A stretch of 18,962 bases of DNA from Alphaproteobacteria bacterium (GTDB lineage Bacteria; Pseudomonadota; Alphaproteobacteria; UBA7887): the NCBI GenBank assembly GCA_028289725.1, contig JANQOH010000204.1, forward strand, positions 1-18,962, given 5' to 3'. Position numbers and translations under genes: made by a program. This document shows, one piece after another, positions 1 through 8,173 of this stretch (position 1 is the first letter of the stretch; each line of letters begins with the position of its first letter). The notes under the pieces were generated by a model. It was given only the letters and a program-made list of their open reading frames with translations, was not told the DNA's origin and did not search any database.

Positions 1-41
1 GACACGGGCGCAACGACCCAGGTCAGAATGCGTCTAATCAT
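1..41 (-). CDS. 5' end of a minus-strand gene, clipped by the window edge
   Basis: An ATG on the minus strand at 41-39 opens a reading frame that runs off the left edge. The 13 visible residues begin M-I-R-R-I-L-T-W-V-V-A-P-V, a basic start followed by a hydrophobic run, as in a signal peptide or a first membrane segment. A purine-rich stretch (GAGAGGA) sits about 8 bases upstream of the ATG, in ribosome-binding-site position. It lies downstream of, and in the same direction as, the two hydrolase-fold genes to its right, so it may belong to the same transcription unit. Nothing can be said about function from 13 residues. Confidence 0.45.
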   Translation of the reverse strand, partial: MIRRILTWVVAPV

Positions 42-137
42 GGTCCGGTCCTCTCGTTGTTTGGGCAAATAGGCCCGGCGTCCGGCCTAGTTGCCGAAGT
101 TCGCCGCGACTAGCATCTTCGGCCTCTCCCACGTCGG

Positions 138-1049
138 TTAGCCGTTGGCCACCGCCAGTCTGACTTTTTCATCTGGATGAACGTGGCGCCCGAACCACTC
201 GATGACTTTGTCGGGGTGCTCTGTCAGATCGGCGTAACCGGCAATGCGGCTCTTGCCAACGTCGGTCCATACCATTTCTTTTTCGACCTGCAGCGCTTCG
301 TAGTACGACTTGACGTAGTCCATATCGGCGACGGGATCGTTTTTGTTCTGGATGACCATTGTCGGTTTGTTGATCAGCTTCACACGGTCGATGGGCGATT
401 TATCAAAGTTCGCGCCGCCACGTTTGACGCTGTGATTGACAGCGCCCCGGATCATGAACGCGGGCAGACCCATCTGCCGGAACCACGCACCGCTATAGAG
501 CGGCTGGATCACAACATGCGCCTTGATATTGTCGACATGCTCCAGCCCGTCCGGAAGCCCGTGTGCCAGCGTCATCGACGTGGAACCCATGCAGATGTCC
601 AGCATGCCGATGGGGGCGTCTCTGTAATCGGGATGCGAGGTAACGAATCGGACCGCCGCGAGCACGTCATGGTACTCCGCCTGCCCGTCACATGCGTATT
701 GCGAGCGGCCCCGATCACTTTCGCCATGGTTGCGCATGTCATAGGCCAACGTGGTGTAGCCCTGTTCGGCAAACGCCTTGATGTGCTTGAGGAAAGGAAT
801 GTCAGTCGGCCAGGCCCGCATCAGACGGGGCTTTTCGTCATTTGTGTATCCGGCGCGGCAGCAGAACAGTCCAAAGTGTGTTTGGATCACCACCTTGTCT
901 TGACCCGGATTGACAAGCCAGCCGCGCAGTGTCACGTCATCTGCGGTTTTGAACTCGACGTCTTCGTAGGCCAGACCCCAGTTCGCCGGGTTATCGAAGA
1001 GTGGCGCACGGGTCTTTGTGGCTAGATCCGCAAGCATTCTATAGATCAT
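138..1049 (-). CDS. alpha/beta-hydrolase-fold protein with Cys nucleophile
   Basis: A 303-residue alpha/beta-hydrolase-fold protein without a signal peptide, so probably cytoplasmic; the substrate is unknown. The nucleophile elbow, normally GxSxG, reads D-I-C-M-G with Cys153. Cys at this position is known in dienelactone hydrolases. The acid residue is probably Asp238 in NKNDP. The usual histidine of a GH motif near the C-terminus is not seen: the equivalent stretch reads KSRIAGY, and the nearest histidine is His278 in EHP. Near residues 56-60 the strand carrying the oxyanion region reads QTHFG. AAGGAAAGAG stands just before the ATG and supports the start. The next gene upstream, on the same strand, is a clear paralogue that shares these oddities. 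It could be a C-C or C-S bond hydrolase or a non-catalytic relative; the fold call is firm, the activity is not. Confidence 0.85.
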   Translation of the reverse strand: MIYRMLADLATKTRAPLFDNPANWGLAYEDVEFKTADDVTLRGWLVNPGQDKVVIQTHFGLFCCRAGYTNDEKPRLMRAWPTDIPFLKHIKAFAEQGYTTLAYDMRNHGESDRGRSQYACDGQAEYHDVLAAVRFVTSHPDYRDAPIGMLDICMGSTSMTLAHGLPDGLEHVDNIKAHVVIQPLYSGAWFRQMGLPAFMIRGAVNHSVKRGGANFDKSPIDRVKLINKPTMVIQNKNDPVADMDYVKSYYEALQVEKEMVWTDVGKSRIAGYADLTEHPDKVIEWFGRHVHPDEKVRLAVANG

Positions 1050-1185
1050 TGTCTCTTTCCTTTTGGCGCATCGGGCTCGGATAAATGGTCAAGAGCGCGG
1101 CTCTTGATGGGTCCAGCACGCCCCGTCGAGTCTGATTGCCATAGCAATTTTTTTACCTGAAGGAATGGCTCCTCGTGTCCCGTGG

Positions 1186-2064
1186 TCATAAATATCTGTC
1201 GAACCAACCGATGACGTCTTTGGGGTGGGTCCCGACATAGTCATAGGCGGCAAACCGGCTTTTCTCGATGTCGAGCCATTTCAGGTCTTTCTCGACCGTG
1301 AGGCGGTCGAAATACTCCTGAATCATGCTCGTCTCGGTCCACGGGTCGTTCTTGTTCTGAACGACCAGGGTTGGCACTGGGATTTTGTCTACGTGATCGA
1401 GGAAGTTGGGCTTGGCCATGTCGAACCCGAGGCGCCTCTCACTGACGCGTTCGCCGGCGCGCGCCAAGAAGCCCGGCATGCCCAAGGCGCGAACGAAATA
1501 TGTGTAGAGCAGCGGTTGGACCGCGATCATGGCCTTGATGTTCGGGTAGTTCGCCAAGCCATCTGTTCGGCCATAGGCATAGGTCGTCGCGGCGGCCCCC
1601 ATGCACAGCGATAGAAGGCCGATGGAAGCGTCTCTGAACTCAGGCCGCTGACGCACGATATAGTCGGCGGCGGCGATTACATCCTTCGCCTCTTCCGGAC
1701 CCCAACTGACCCAGGGAATCGTGCCGACATCGCTCTCCCCATGGCCGCGGAAATCGTACATGAGGACGGAATAGCCATGGCCCGCGAGGTACTCCGCCTG
1801 TCGCAAAAAGGAAATATCCTGTTTCCAGGGTTTGATGGGCCCCTTGCCCTTGGGCGTCCAACCGCACCGGCTGCACTGCACACCGAAATGACTTTGGATG
1901 ATGACCTTGTCGGTACCGCCCTTGATCAGCCAGCCCCGCAGCGTGACGCCATCTATCGCTTCAAACGCCACGTCCTCATAGTCCAGCCCATAACTTCCGG
2001 GGGTATCGAAAATCGGAGATTGGAACGGCTTGACCATCATGTTTGAGATCATGTTTCCAAGCAT
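1186..2064 (-). CDS. alpha/beta-hydrolase-fold protein, paralogue of the gene at 138-1049
   Basis: A 292-residue alpha/beta-hydrolase-fold protein. The frame stays open to 2181, but the ATG at 2064 is preferred: GGGAGG lies 6 bases before it, and the N-terminus then lines up residue for residue with its paralogue (YEDV.F, then VTLRGWL). The nucleophile elbow reads S-L-C-M-G with Cys154 in place of Ser. The acid is probably the Asp of NKNDP. The expected catalytic histidine is replaced by KSRFAAY, as in the paralogue. The motif Q-S-H-F-G followed by conserved Cys and Arg is also shared, so the pair keeps unusual features in common rather than decaying separately. It is transcribed divergently from the TetR gene at 2319 and is a likely target of it. 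Substrate unknown. Confidence 0.85.
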   Translation of the reverse strand: MLGNMISNMMVKPFQSPIFDTPGSYGLDYEDVAFEAIDGVTLRGWLIKGGTDKVIIQSHFGVQCSRCGWTPKGKGPIKPWKQDISFLRQAEYLAGHGYSVLMYDFRGHGESDVGTIPWVSWGPEEAKDVIAAADYIVRQRPEFRDASIGLLSLCMGAAATTYAYGRTDGLANYPNIKAMIAVQPLLYTYFVRALGMPGFLARAGERVSERRLGFDMAKPNFLDHVDKIPVPTLVVQNKNDPWTETSMIQEYFDRLTVEKDLKWLDIEKSRFAAYDYVGTHPKDVIGWFDRYL

Positions 2065-2220
2065 CAAACACCTCCCATTGCCCGATCCAGGGCGTTCAGA
2101 TCTGCGCCGTCGAAAGAGGTCGTTTCGCCAAGGTCCGCGCCGATTTAATCTGGCCATCGGCGACTTCGGCAGCGCGGGCACAATCTGGACAACAAGACTA
2201 AATATGTAAAGTTGTATCTT

Positions 2221-2239
2221 ACAAATATGCCTTATTTGT
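2221..2239. promoter_or_regulatory. perfect palindrome between divergent genes, candidate TetR operator
   Basis: ACAAATATGCCTTATTTGT is a perfect inverted repeat with 7-base arms and a 5-base spacer, in the AT-rich 254-base gap between the hydrolase gene (minus) and the TetR gene (plus). An outer CTTAC/GTAAG pair (2218-2222 and 2243-2247) surrounds it. Overlapping -35-like hexamers lie on its right edge: TTGTCA at 2236-2241 on plus, with TAGCTT 17 bases later, and a consensus TTGACA at 2242-2237 on minus. Its position in the spacer of the minus promoter fits repression by a dimeric TetR protein. Operator function is inferred. Confidence 0.6.
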
Positions 2240-2318
2240 CAAGTAAGAAATTTGTGGCTAGCTTCGCCCGCGGAAAAAGGTGGCCTGGCGGGCGCGTCAA
2301 AAGGAACGGGAAGGCTGA

Positions 2319-2891
2319 ATGACCGAGACCGAAGAGAAGATTATCGGGGCGGCGATCCGCACTTTTGTGCGGTATGGCGCGCGCAAGACGGCCATGGCGG
2401 ATATCGCGTCTGAAGCCGGCGTGTCGCGGCAAACGCTCTACGATACCTTTGGCGGCAAAGACGAACTCATTGTCGCGTCAATCCGCTACATTACCGATCA
2501 AAATCTTAGGGCGGTTCGCGAAAATCTGGCCGGATGCGAAACATTAGCATCACAACTAGAGACATATTTCGCCGGCACTGTGATCAAATCTTTCGAACTT
2601 CTGCAGTCTTCGGTCGATGCCGAGAATGAAGTTTACAACCACAGCAAAGCCGGGCGCGCGGAGATTGAGCGATCGCACGAAAAACATCGCGAACTGCTGA
2701 CGGAATTACTCTCGCCGCACTCAAAAGCGTTGGCGGAGTCCGATCAAACCCCAAGACAGCTCGCACATTTAATCGTGACTGTCGTCATGGGCCTGAAATA
2801 TTCGGCGAAGAACCGGGACGATTTGGATGCATTGCTGGCATCCCTGAAAACAGCGGTGTTATGCGTCACGAACGCAAACGCATCTAGCTAG
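2319..2891 (+). CDS. TetR/AcrR family transcriptional regulator
   Basis: A 190-residue protein with the TetR layout. The N-terminal helix-turn-helix is at about residues 8-52: IGAAIRTFVRYGARKTAMADIA, then EAGVSRQTLYDTFGGKDEL, the recognition helix with the usual T-L-Y-x-x-F signature. The helical C-terminal ligand and dimer domain shows no recognisable subfamily mark, so the inducer is unknown. The length is normal for the family, and GGGAAGG stands before the ATG. It is divergent from the hydrolase at 1186-2064 and shares a control region containing a perfect palindrome, the usual arrangement for a repressor of the neighbouring catabolic or detoxification genes and of itself. Confidence 0.93.
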   Translation: MTETEEKIIGAAIRTFVRYGARKTAMADIASEAGVSRQTLYDTFGGKDELIVASIRYITDQNLRAVRENLAGCETLASQLETYFAGTVIKSFELLQSSVDAENEVYNHSKAGRAEIERSHEKHRELLTELLSPHSKALAESDQTPRQLAHLIVTVVMGLKYSAKNRDDLDALLASLKTAVLCVTNANASS

Positions 2892-2995
2892 GTTATCGTC
2901 AAAAGACATGACGTCGTTCGTCCAAGGCTTGAGCCAAACGAGACCAGATTTTACGGTCGATGCAACCGGCCATGCTTCTTGATGCGGAGCGGTGC

Positions 2996-3439
2996 ATGAA
3001 AATCGATGGTGGATGCCTGTGCGGGCACATTACGTATGAGGCGGAGGTGGACCCCGCGCGCGTGGGAATTTGCCATTGCACGGACTGCCAAACCAACTCA
3101 GGGACTGCTTACGGCGTGGTGGCCATAACCGACGCGGCCCAGTTCACTTTGTTGACGGGGACGCTCAAGGTTTACGAGAAGACGGCGGACAGCGGCACGG
3201 TTCGCGCCCTCAGTTTCTGTCCTGAGTGCGGCACCCGCATTCATGCGACCACGGTTGGCGAAGGCAGTGACTTCATGGGCATTCGAGTCGGCACGATCCG
3301 CCAACGCGCCGCGCTGAAGCCGCGCATCCAAGTGTGGTGCCGCTCGGCGCTCGAATGGACGCGCGACCTGTCGGACCTGCCGCGCTTCGAGACCCAACCG
3401 AATATCGACGAGATGGCTTCGCTCGCGAAACGCGAGTGA
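2996..3439 (+). CDS. GFA (glutathione-dependent formaldehyde-activating/CENP-V) family zinc protein
   Basis: A 147-residue single-domain protein of the GFA fold. The zinc ligands are all present: GGCLCG (Cys7, Cys9), CHCTDC (Cys26, Cys28, Cys31) and FCPECGT (Cys75, Cys78). The ATG at 2996 is chosen because the family normally begins just before the GGCxCG motif; an earlier in-frame ATG at 2960 would add an unsupported dozen residues. Most GFA proteins are uncharacterised. The founding member was reported to speed condensation of formaldehyde with glutathione, so a role in thiol adduct chemistry is possible but unproven. It lies in the same direction as the TetR gene 104 bases upstream and may be read through from it. 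Confidence 0.92.
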   Translation: MKIDGGCLCGHITYEAEVDPARVGICHCTDCQTNSGTAYGVVAITDAAQFTLLTGTLKVYEKTADSGTVRALSFCPECGTRIHATTVGEGSDFMGIRVGTIRQRAALKPRIQVWCRSALEWTRDLSDLPRFETQPNIDEMASLAKRE

Positions 3440-3450
3440 CCGCGCGCGTC

Positions 3451-3481
3451 GCTGCGGCACTCACGTGCTGTGAGGTGCAGC
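3451..3481. terminator. hairpin between convergent genes, possible terminator
   Basis: GCTGC...CTCAC (3451-3464) pairs with GTGAGGTGCAGC (3470-3481), with a small internal loop and a 5-base GTGCT loop. It lies between the convergent GFA gene and the molybdenum-hydroxylase gene. There is no T-run on either side, so if it ends transcription it is not a classical intrinsic terminator. Confidence 0.3.
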
Positions 3482-3529
3482 CTTGGTCCAATCGCGTAGT
3501 GGGCTAATCAAGCGACCGCTGCCGCAACA

Positions 3530-5779
3530 TTACTCGGCCGCATTCGGCAGCTCCAATGCTTCCAACACTTTTGGCGGCGAAATCGGCAAGCGGTCGAAAC
3601 GGATACCAAGCGCATCGTAGACGGCGTTGGCGATGGCCGCGAGCGGCGGCACAATCGGCACTTCGCCGACCCCGCGCACGCCTTGTGGATGCTTGGGGTT
3701 CGGCACCTCGATCATGACGGTATCGAGCATCGGCAAATCCGAGCAGACCGGCATGCGGTAATCGAGAAAGCCCGGATTATCGACCCGGCCATCCTGATCG
3801 TAGATATACTCCTCGTTGAGCGCCCAACCGATGCCCTGGGCGACGCCGCCCTGCATTTGGCCTTCGACATAGCTCGGATGAACCGCCCGGCCGACATCCT
3901 GGAACGACGTATAGCGAAGGATGCGGACGATACCGACGTCGACATCGACCTCGACATCGCAAATGTGTGTGGCGAACCCGCCTTCCGCGCCGGTGGTGTT
4001 GAGCTGCACGCCGGCGCCGATCGGACCGCCCGTCGCGGTGGCCTTGGCGGCAATCTCAGCGAGCGACAGTGGCGGAAACTTTCCGGCATTGTCGCCGGCC
4101 GGGCGCGCTTCGCCGTTCTCCCAGGTAACCGCCTCGGGATCGATCTCCCAAATCTTCGCGGCCCGCTCGCAAAGCGTGGCAATGACTTTTTCCGTCGATT
4201 GGGTCACCACCATGGCCGACGCAAACAACACGCGGCTGCCGCCAGTGAGGTTGCTGTAGCCGATGGTGGCGGTGTCACCGATCAAGACCGAAACGCGCCG
4301 ATAATCGATGCCCAACAATTCGGCGGTGATGTTCGCGATCGAGGCACGCGAGCCGCCAATGTCCGGATGGCCTGTGGTCACCACCACATTGCCATCTTCG
4401 GTGATATTGACTTGCGCGCTCGACTCCCCGCCGGCGTTGAACCAGAAACCGCTGGCGACGCCGCGCCCCTGATGTTTGCCGAGCGGCGCCTTGTAATGCG
4501 GATGGGCGAGCGCAGCTTCGATCGTTTCGGCGAAGCCGATGCGCGGATAAACCGGGCCGTGGGCTGCTTTCGTCCCCTGTCGCGCCGCGTTTTTCAGACG
4601 GAATTCGAGCGGGTCCATCTTGAGCGCTTCGGCGACTTCGTCGAGTACGCTCTCGACCGGATAGGCACCGATCGGCGCGCCGGGCGCCCGGTAGGCGGCG
4701 ACCTTCGACCGGTTGGAGACGACGTCGATGCCGCGCGAATGGACGTTCGGAATGTCATAAGGCGCGAACGAACAGCCCGCCGCGCCGCGGATCGGGGCGC
4801 CGGGCAACGCGCCCGCCTGCAAATAGAATGTGCCCTGGGCCGCGGTGATCTGACCGTCTTTGGTCGCGCCGATTTTGACCGTGCTCATCGAGCCGGAGGT
4901 GGCGCCGGTGGCGCGCATCACTTCCTCGCGGTTCATCACCATTTTTACCGGCCGGCCGGATTTCTTGGCTAGCATGGTGGCGACGGGTTCAAGGTAGACG
5001 ATGGTTTTGCCGCCGAAGCCGCCCCCGATCTCCGCCGGAATGGCGCGGATGTCGCTTTGCGGGATGCCGGTCAGCAACGACGTCATCGCGCGCACCATGA
5101 ACTGCCCTTGGCTCGAACTCCAAATCACCGTTTTGCCGTCAGGCGCGACGCTGACCAGGCAGGCATGGGGTTCGATATAGCCTTGGTGCACCGGGCGTGT
5201 CTTGAAGGTGCGCTCGATCACCACGTCGGCTTCGGCGAAACCGGCTTCGATATCGCCGAGTTTGTGCTCGAGCGTTTTGGCGATGTTGGAGGGCTTGCCC
5301 TCGTGCTCGATGAATTCGTGAAGCACGGCGGCATCGGGCTTGATGGCGTCCTCGATCTCGATCGCGAATGGCAGGACCTCGTAATCCACCTCGATCAAGG
5401 CGCAGGCCTCCGCCGCGATCCGTTCGGTCGTCGCCGCGACGGCGGCCACCGGATGGCCATGAAACAGAGCTTTCTCGCGCGCCATGATGTTGCGGCTCAT
5501 CCACCGCATGTCCTGGATGCCGAGTGGCACCGGCGTGTCGACCGGGAATTCGACAATGTCCGCGGCGGTCACGACGGACTTCACGCCTGGAAGCGCTTCG
5601 GCCTTCGACGTATCGATCGCCTTGATGCGCGCATGGGGGTGCGGGCTGCGCAGCACTTTGCCCCAGATCATGCCGGGCATGGCGGCGTCGGCGGCGAACG
5701 CGGCGCGTCCGGTGACCTTATCCGCGCCGTCCGGACGGATCGTCCGTTTGCCGATCCACTTATTGCTGGCTTCATTCAT
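3530..5779 (-). CDS. xanthine dehydrogenase-family molybdopterin-binding large subunit
   Basis: A 749-residue molybdenum-hydroxylase catalytic subunit (CoxL/XdhB-type large subunit). The family hydroxylates or oxidises aldehydes, N-heterocycles, aromatic CoA thioesters or CO using a Mo-pterin cytosine dinucleotide cofactor. Visible signatures: the N-terminal TGRAAFAADAAMPGMIWGKVLRSPHPHARI segment in the a/b hammerhead domain, the cofactor loop IGGGFGGK at 251-258, AYRAPGAP at 362-369, and the C-terminal GVGE with the likely catalytic Glu706. The AYRAPG loop lacks the Cys of form I CO dehydrogenase (AYRCSFR), so it is not a CoxL of that class. The start at 5779 has GGGAGG 8 bases before it; the open frame to 5833 is unsupported. 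No Tat or Sec signal, so cytoplasmic. No iron-sulfur or FAD subunit gene lies beside it, which is unusual. Substrate unknown. Confidence 0.92.
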   Translation of the reverse strand: MNEASNKWIGKRTIRPDGADKVTGRAAFAADAAMPGMIWGKVLRSPHPHARIKAIDTSKAEALPGVKSVVTAADIVEFPVDTPVPLGIQDMRWMSRNIMAREKALFHGHPVAAVAATTERIAAEACALIEVDYEVLPFAIEIEDAIKPDAAVLHEFIEHEGKPSNIAKTLEHKLGDIEAGFAEADVVIERTFKTRPVHQGYIEPHACLVSVAPDGKTVIWSSSQGQFMVRAMTSLLTGIPQSDIRAIPAEIGGGFGGKTIVYLEPVATMLAKKSGRPVKMVMNREEVMRATGATSGSMSTVKIGATKDGQITAAQGTFYLQAGALPGAPIRGAAGCSFAPYDIPNVHSRGIDVVSNRSKVAAYRAPGAPIGAYPVESVLDEVAEALKMDPLEFRLKNAARQGTKAAHGPVYPRIGFAETIEAALAHPHYKAPLGKHQGRGVASGFWFNAGGESSAQVNITEDGNVVVTTGHPDIGGSRASIANITAELLGIDYRRVSVLIGDTATIGYSNLTGGSRVLFASAMVVTQSTEKVIATLCERAAKIWEIDPEAVTWENGEARPAGDNAGKFPPLSLAEIAAKATATGGPIGAGVQLNTTGAEGGFATHICDVEVDVDVGIVRILRYTSFQDVGRAVHPSYVEGQMQGGVAQGIGWALNEEYIYDQDGRVDNPGFLDYRMPVCSDLPMLDTVMIEVPNPKHPQGVRGVGEVPIVPPLAAIANAVYDALGIRFDRLPISPPKVLEALELPNAAE

Positions 5780-5889
5780 TTGACCGCCTCCCGAATGTTC
5801 GTCGTGGCAGTTTAGCGCGGCGAGGCCGGTCAAATAAATCGGTAAGGCCTTGCAGCCAACGACGATCGAGACTGCGTGTGGCGCGTGAT

Positions 5890-6954
5890 CTAATCCGCCT
5901 GGCCCGCCTTGGTGCGCAGAATTTGGTAGAGGATCGGGGACGCGAACATCACGAACGCAAAGCGAAACGTGTGACAGAGTGAGACATACGCGACGCTTTG
6001 GTTAATCGCCAAGGCGAGGATGCTCATTTCCATCATGCCGCCCGGTGCGTAGCCGAGAAAGCCTTCAAAGAAGTCGATGCCGGCAATCGCGACGACGGCG
6101 AACGCCGCCAAAGCCGAGCACAGCAGCGCCAGAACGGCCGCCGCCAGTCCGTGCAGCAAATTGCCGGCCGCCGAGGCGAACGTGATGCCGCTAAAACGCG
6201 CGCCGACGCCGGCGCCCAGCACGAATTGCGCGGCGAGCGACAAGACCGTTGGCGGTCCCAACTCGGCGACCGCGGTGAGGTGCGCCAGCGCGCTTAAGAT
6301 CAGTGGCCCGAGCATGAGCGGGGCCGGGATTCGCAAAAAACGCGCGAACGCCGGGCCAGCGATGGCGCAGAGCACCAGGACGATCCCTTCCACATATCCA
6401 AGATCGGTTAGCTGCGTCGTCGGGCGCGCGGCGGACTGGCTCGAGACATCGAAGACATATCCAAAGAACAGCGCAACCGCCGTGACCACAACCAAGATGC
6501 GGACCGAATGCGATAAGGCGATTTGTCGGACATCGCCACCATAGGCTTCGCCCAGCAACACCATGTCCGACAGGCCGCCGGGCATGCTGGCGAAATAGGA
6601 CGTTACGCGATCCCTGCCGGCGATTTTGCGGTAATAGCCGTAGCAGACGACGCTGGTGCCAATTACATAGGCAGGCAACAATGCGAAGGAAATCGCCCAG
6701 GTGCCGACATGTCCGAAAATCTCCGAATGAAACGCGGTGCCCAGCATGACGCCCAGAATCGGCAGGGCGATCGGCCTCAGAAAATCGGGTCCTTTCAAAC
6801 GGACGCCGGCAATCGCCGCTGCGGCGTTCGCGATCATCGGCCCCAGGAACCAGGGGAGGGGCAGGCCGGCCCACAGCGCCGCAAGCGCGCCGCCCAATCC
6901 AAGGGCAAACGAAATTGAATAGCCCTGTCGCTCGTCTATGAGATTTCTGAGCAA
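5890..6954 (-). CDS. AbrB/YgcP-type multi-pass membrane protein (PF05145-like)
   Basis: A 354-residue integral membrane protein, almost entirely hydrophobic segments with short loops, about ten helices in two similar halves. The first half carries PLPWFLGPM and a P-G-G-L-S-D-M segment (SMPGGLSDMVLLGEAYGG); the second carries PAPLMLGPL and A-P-G-G-M-M-E-M. This duplicated pattern is the AbrB-family signature, often named AbrB or, in older records, ammonia monooxygenase. Transport is presumed; the substrate is not known. The only usable start is TTG at 6954: the next internal Met would remove the first helix, and no ATG or GTG exists in frame upstream. No strong ribosome-binding site precedes it. 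It sits between, and in line with, the molybdenum enzyme and the exported hydrolase and may be co-transcribed with them. Confidence 0.85.
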   Translation of the reverse strand: MLRNLIDERQGYSISFALGLGGALAALWAGLPLPWFLGPMIANAAAAIAGVRLKGPDFLRPIALPILGVMLGTAFHSEIFGHVGTWAISFALLPAYVIGTSVVCYGYYRKIAGRDRVTSYFASMPGGLSDMVLLGEAYGGDVRQIALSHSVRILVVVTAVALFFGYVFDVSSQSAARPTTQLTDLGYVEGIVLVLCAIAGPAFARFLRIPAPLMLGPLILSALAHLTAVAELGPPTVLSLAAQFVLGAGVGARFSGITFASAAGNLLHGLAAAVLALLCSALAAFAVVAIAGIDFFEGFLGYAPGGMMEMSILALAINQSVAYVSLCHTFRFAFVMFASPILYQILRTKAGQAD

Positions 6955-7096
6955 GTGCGGCCAGGCCTTGGTTGCGTGTGAACCATCCCATGTTCGAGGG
7001 TAACGGCAGCCCCACCTCCAATTGGGCTCGTTTGGCCGCGACCTTTGGTCAACATGGAGATAGTCGCGCGCGTTGCGTGATGGAGGTCACGACTGG

Positions 7097-8122
7097 TTAG
7101 TCGAGGAACAACAGCAAGGCCTCGTGAAATCGATCGGGCACCGCCAGATGAGGGTTGTGGCCAACGCCGGGTAACTCAAACAAAGTCGCATTCGGGATCA
7201 TTTCGGCGGCGGCGCGGCCGAGCGCGGGAAACTGACCAACGGTTTGGCGGACCGCTTCCGGAACCCGCCCACGGCCGGGCGAGGTGCGATCCTCTTGTCC
7301 GATAATCAGCAAAGTTGGCGCCTCGATGCGCCGAAACTCATGGACGACCGGTTGTAACAGGATCATCTGAACGATCTGCGCCCGCGCGCGCGCCATGCGT
7401 GGATATTCGCCGCTCAGCGTCCAGCGATAATGCACCTGAACATAGGTTTCATAAGCGGCCTTCCAGGTGACGTAATAGGTTTCGTGATAGGCGCGGATCT
7501 TTTCCTCGGTCTGCGCCAGCATGCCCTGATACACCGTTTCCGCCGAGACCCAGGGGGCGGTTTGGCGGTAATCCTCCAGGCCCAATGGATTGACCAGCAC
7601 AAGCCTTTCGGTCGTCGCGGGGAACATCAGCGCGAACCGGCTGGCAAGCATGCCGCCCATGGAATGGCCGACCACGACCGCGCGTTCCACACCCAGCGTG
7701 TCGAGCAACGCTTTGGTGTTGGTGGCGAGCCAATGGAAGCTGTACGCCATGTCCGGTTTGGAGGATTTTCCGAAGCCGATTTGGTCGGGCACGATGACGC
7801 GGAAGCCGGCTGCCGTCAGCGCCTCGATCGTGCCGGCCCAATAGGCGCCGAAAAAGTTGGCGCCGTGCATGAGCACCACGGTGCGGTCGTTGGGTTCGCC
7901 GGTTGGTGCCACGTCCATATAGCCCATGCGCAAGTCGACACCCATGTCGCGGACGGGATGAAAGCGAACCGGGTGCGGGTACGGATATCCCTCCATCGCG
8001 ATTCCGAGGGCGTCAGCGGTGGACTCATCCGCGGCCTGCGCGGACGGGGTGCTATCTTCGAAATGTAGGCATGCGACCGCCATGAGCGTCGCCACAATGT
8101 TGTATCTAAAATTTTTCAGCAT
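7097..8122 (-). CDS. exported alpha/beta hydrolase
   Basis: A 341-residue alpha/beta hydrolase with a signal peptide: basic MLKNFRYN, then a hydrophobic stretch, with likely cleavage after AQA at about residue 30. A lipoprotein alternative at Cys18 (AVAC) is weaker. The triad is complete: nucleophile Ser154 in GHSMGG, acid Asp278 in GQEDRTSPG and His322 in GVGHNPH. The oxyanion segment is LMHGANF at 84-90 and the PDQIGFGKSSKP strand is typical of haloalkane-dehalogenase, epoxide-hydrolase and meta-cleavage hydrolase relatives. It would act in the periplasm on an ester or C-C bond substrate that cannot be named from sequence. Unlike the two paralogues at 138-2064 it has a normal Ser-Asp-His triad. 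It is the second gene of a minus-strand run, 51 bases after the small exported protein. Confidence 0.9.
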   Translation of the reverse strand: MLKNFRYNIVATLMAVACLHFEDSTPSAQAADESTADALGIAMEGYPYPHPVRFHPVRDMGVDLRMGYMDVAPTGEPNDRTVVLMHGANFFGAYWAGTIEALTAAGFRVIVPDQIGFGKSSKPDMAYSFHWLATNTKALLDTLGVERAVVVGHSMGGMLASRFALMFPATTERLVLVNPLGLEDYRQTAPWVSAETVYQGMLAQTEEKIRAYHETYYVTWKAAYETYVQVHYRWTLSGEYPRMARARAQIVQMILLQPVVHEFRRIEAPTLLIIGQEDRTSPGRGRVPEAVRQTVGQFPALGRAAAEMIPNATLFELPGVGHNPHLAVPDRFHEALLLFLD

Positions 8123-8173
8123 CGATTAGGTCCGGTTTCTGCGTGTTCAATCAGTGGCACAGTCCTAGGCGGG

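Noticed and set aside
3683..4972. Plus-strand open frame of 429 codons opposite the molybdenum-hydroxylase gene
   Set aside because: It lies wholly antisense to a gene with all family motifs, and its translation is low-complexity Arg/Ala/Asp with no recognisable domain.
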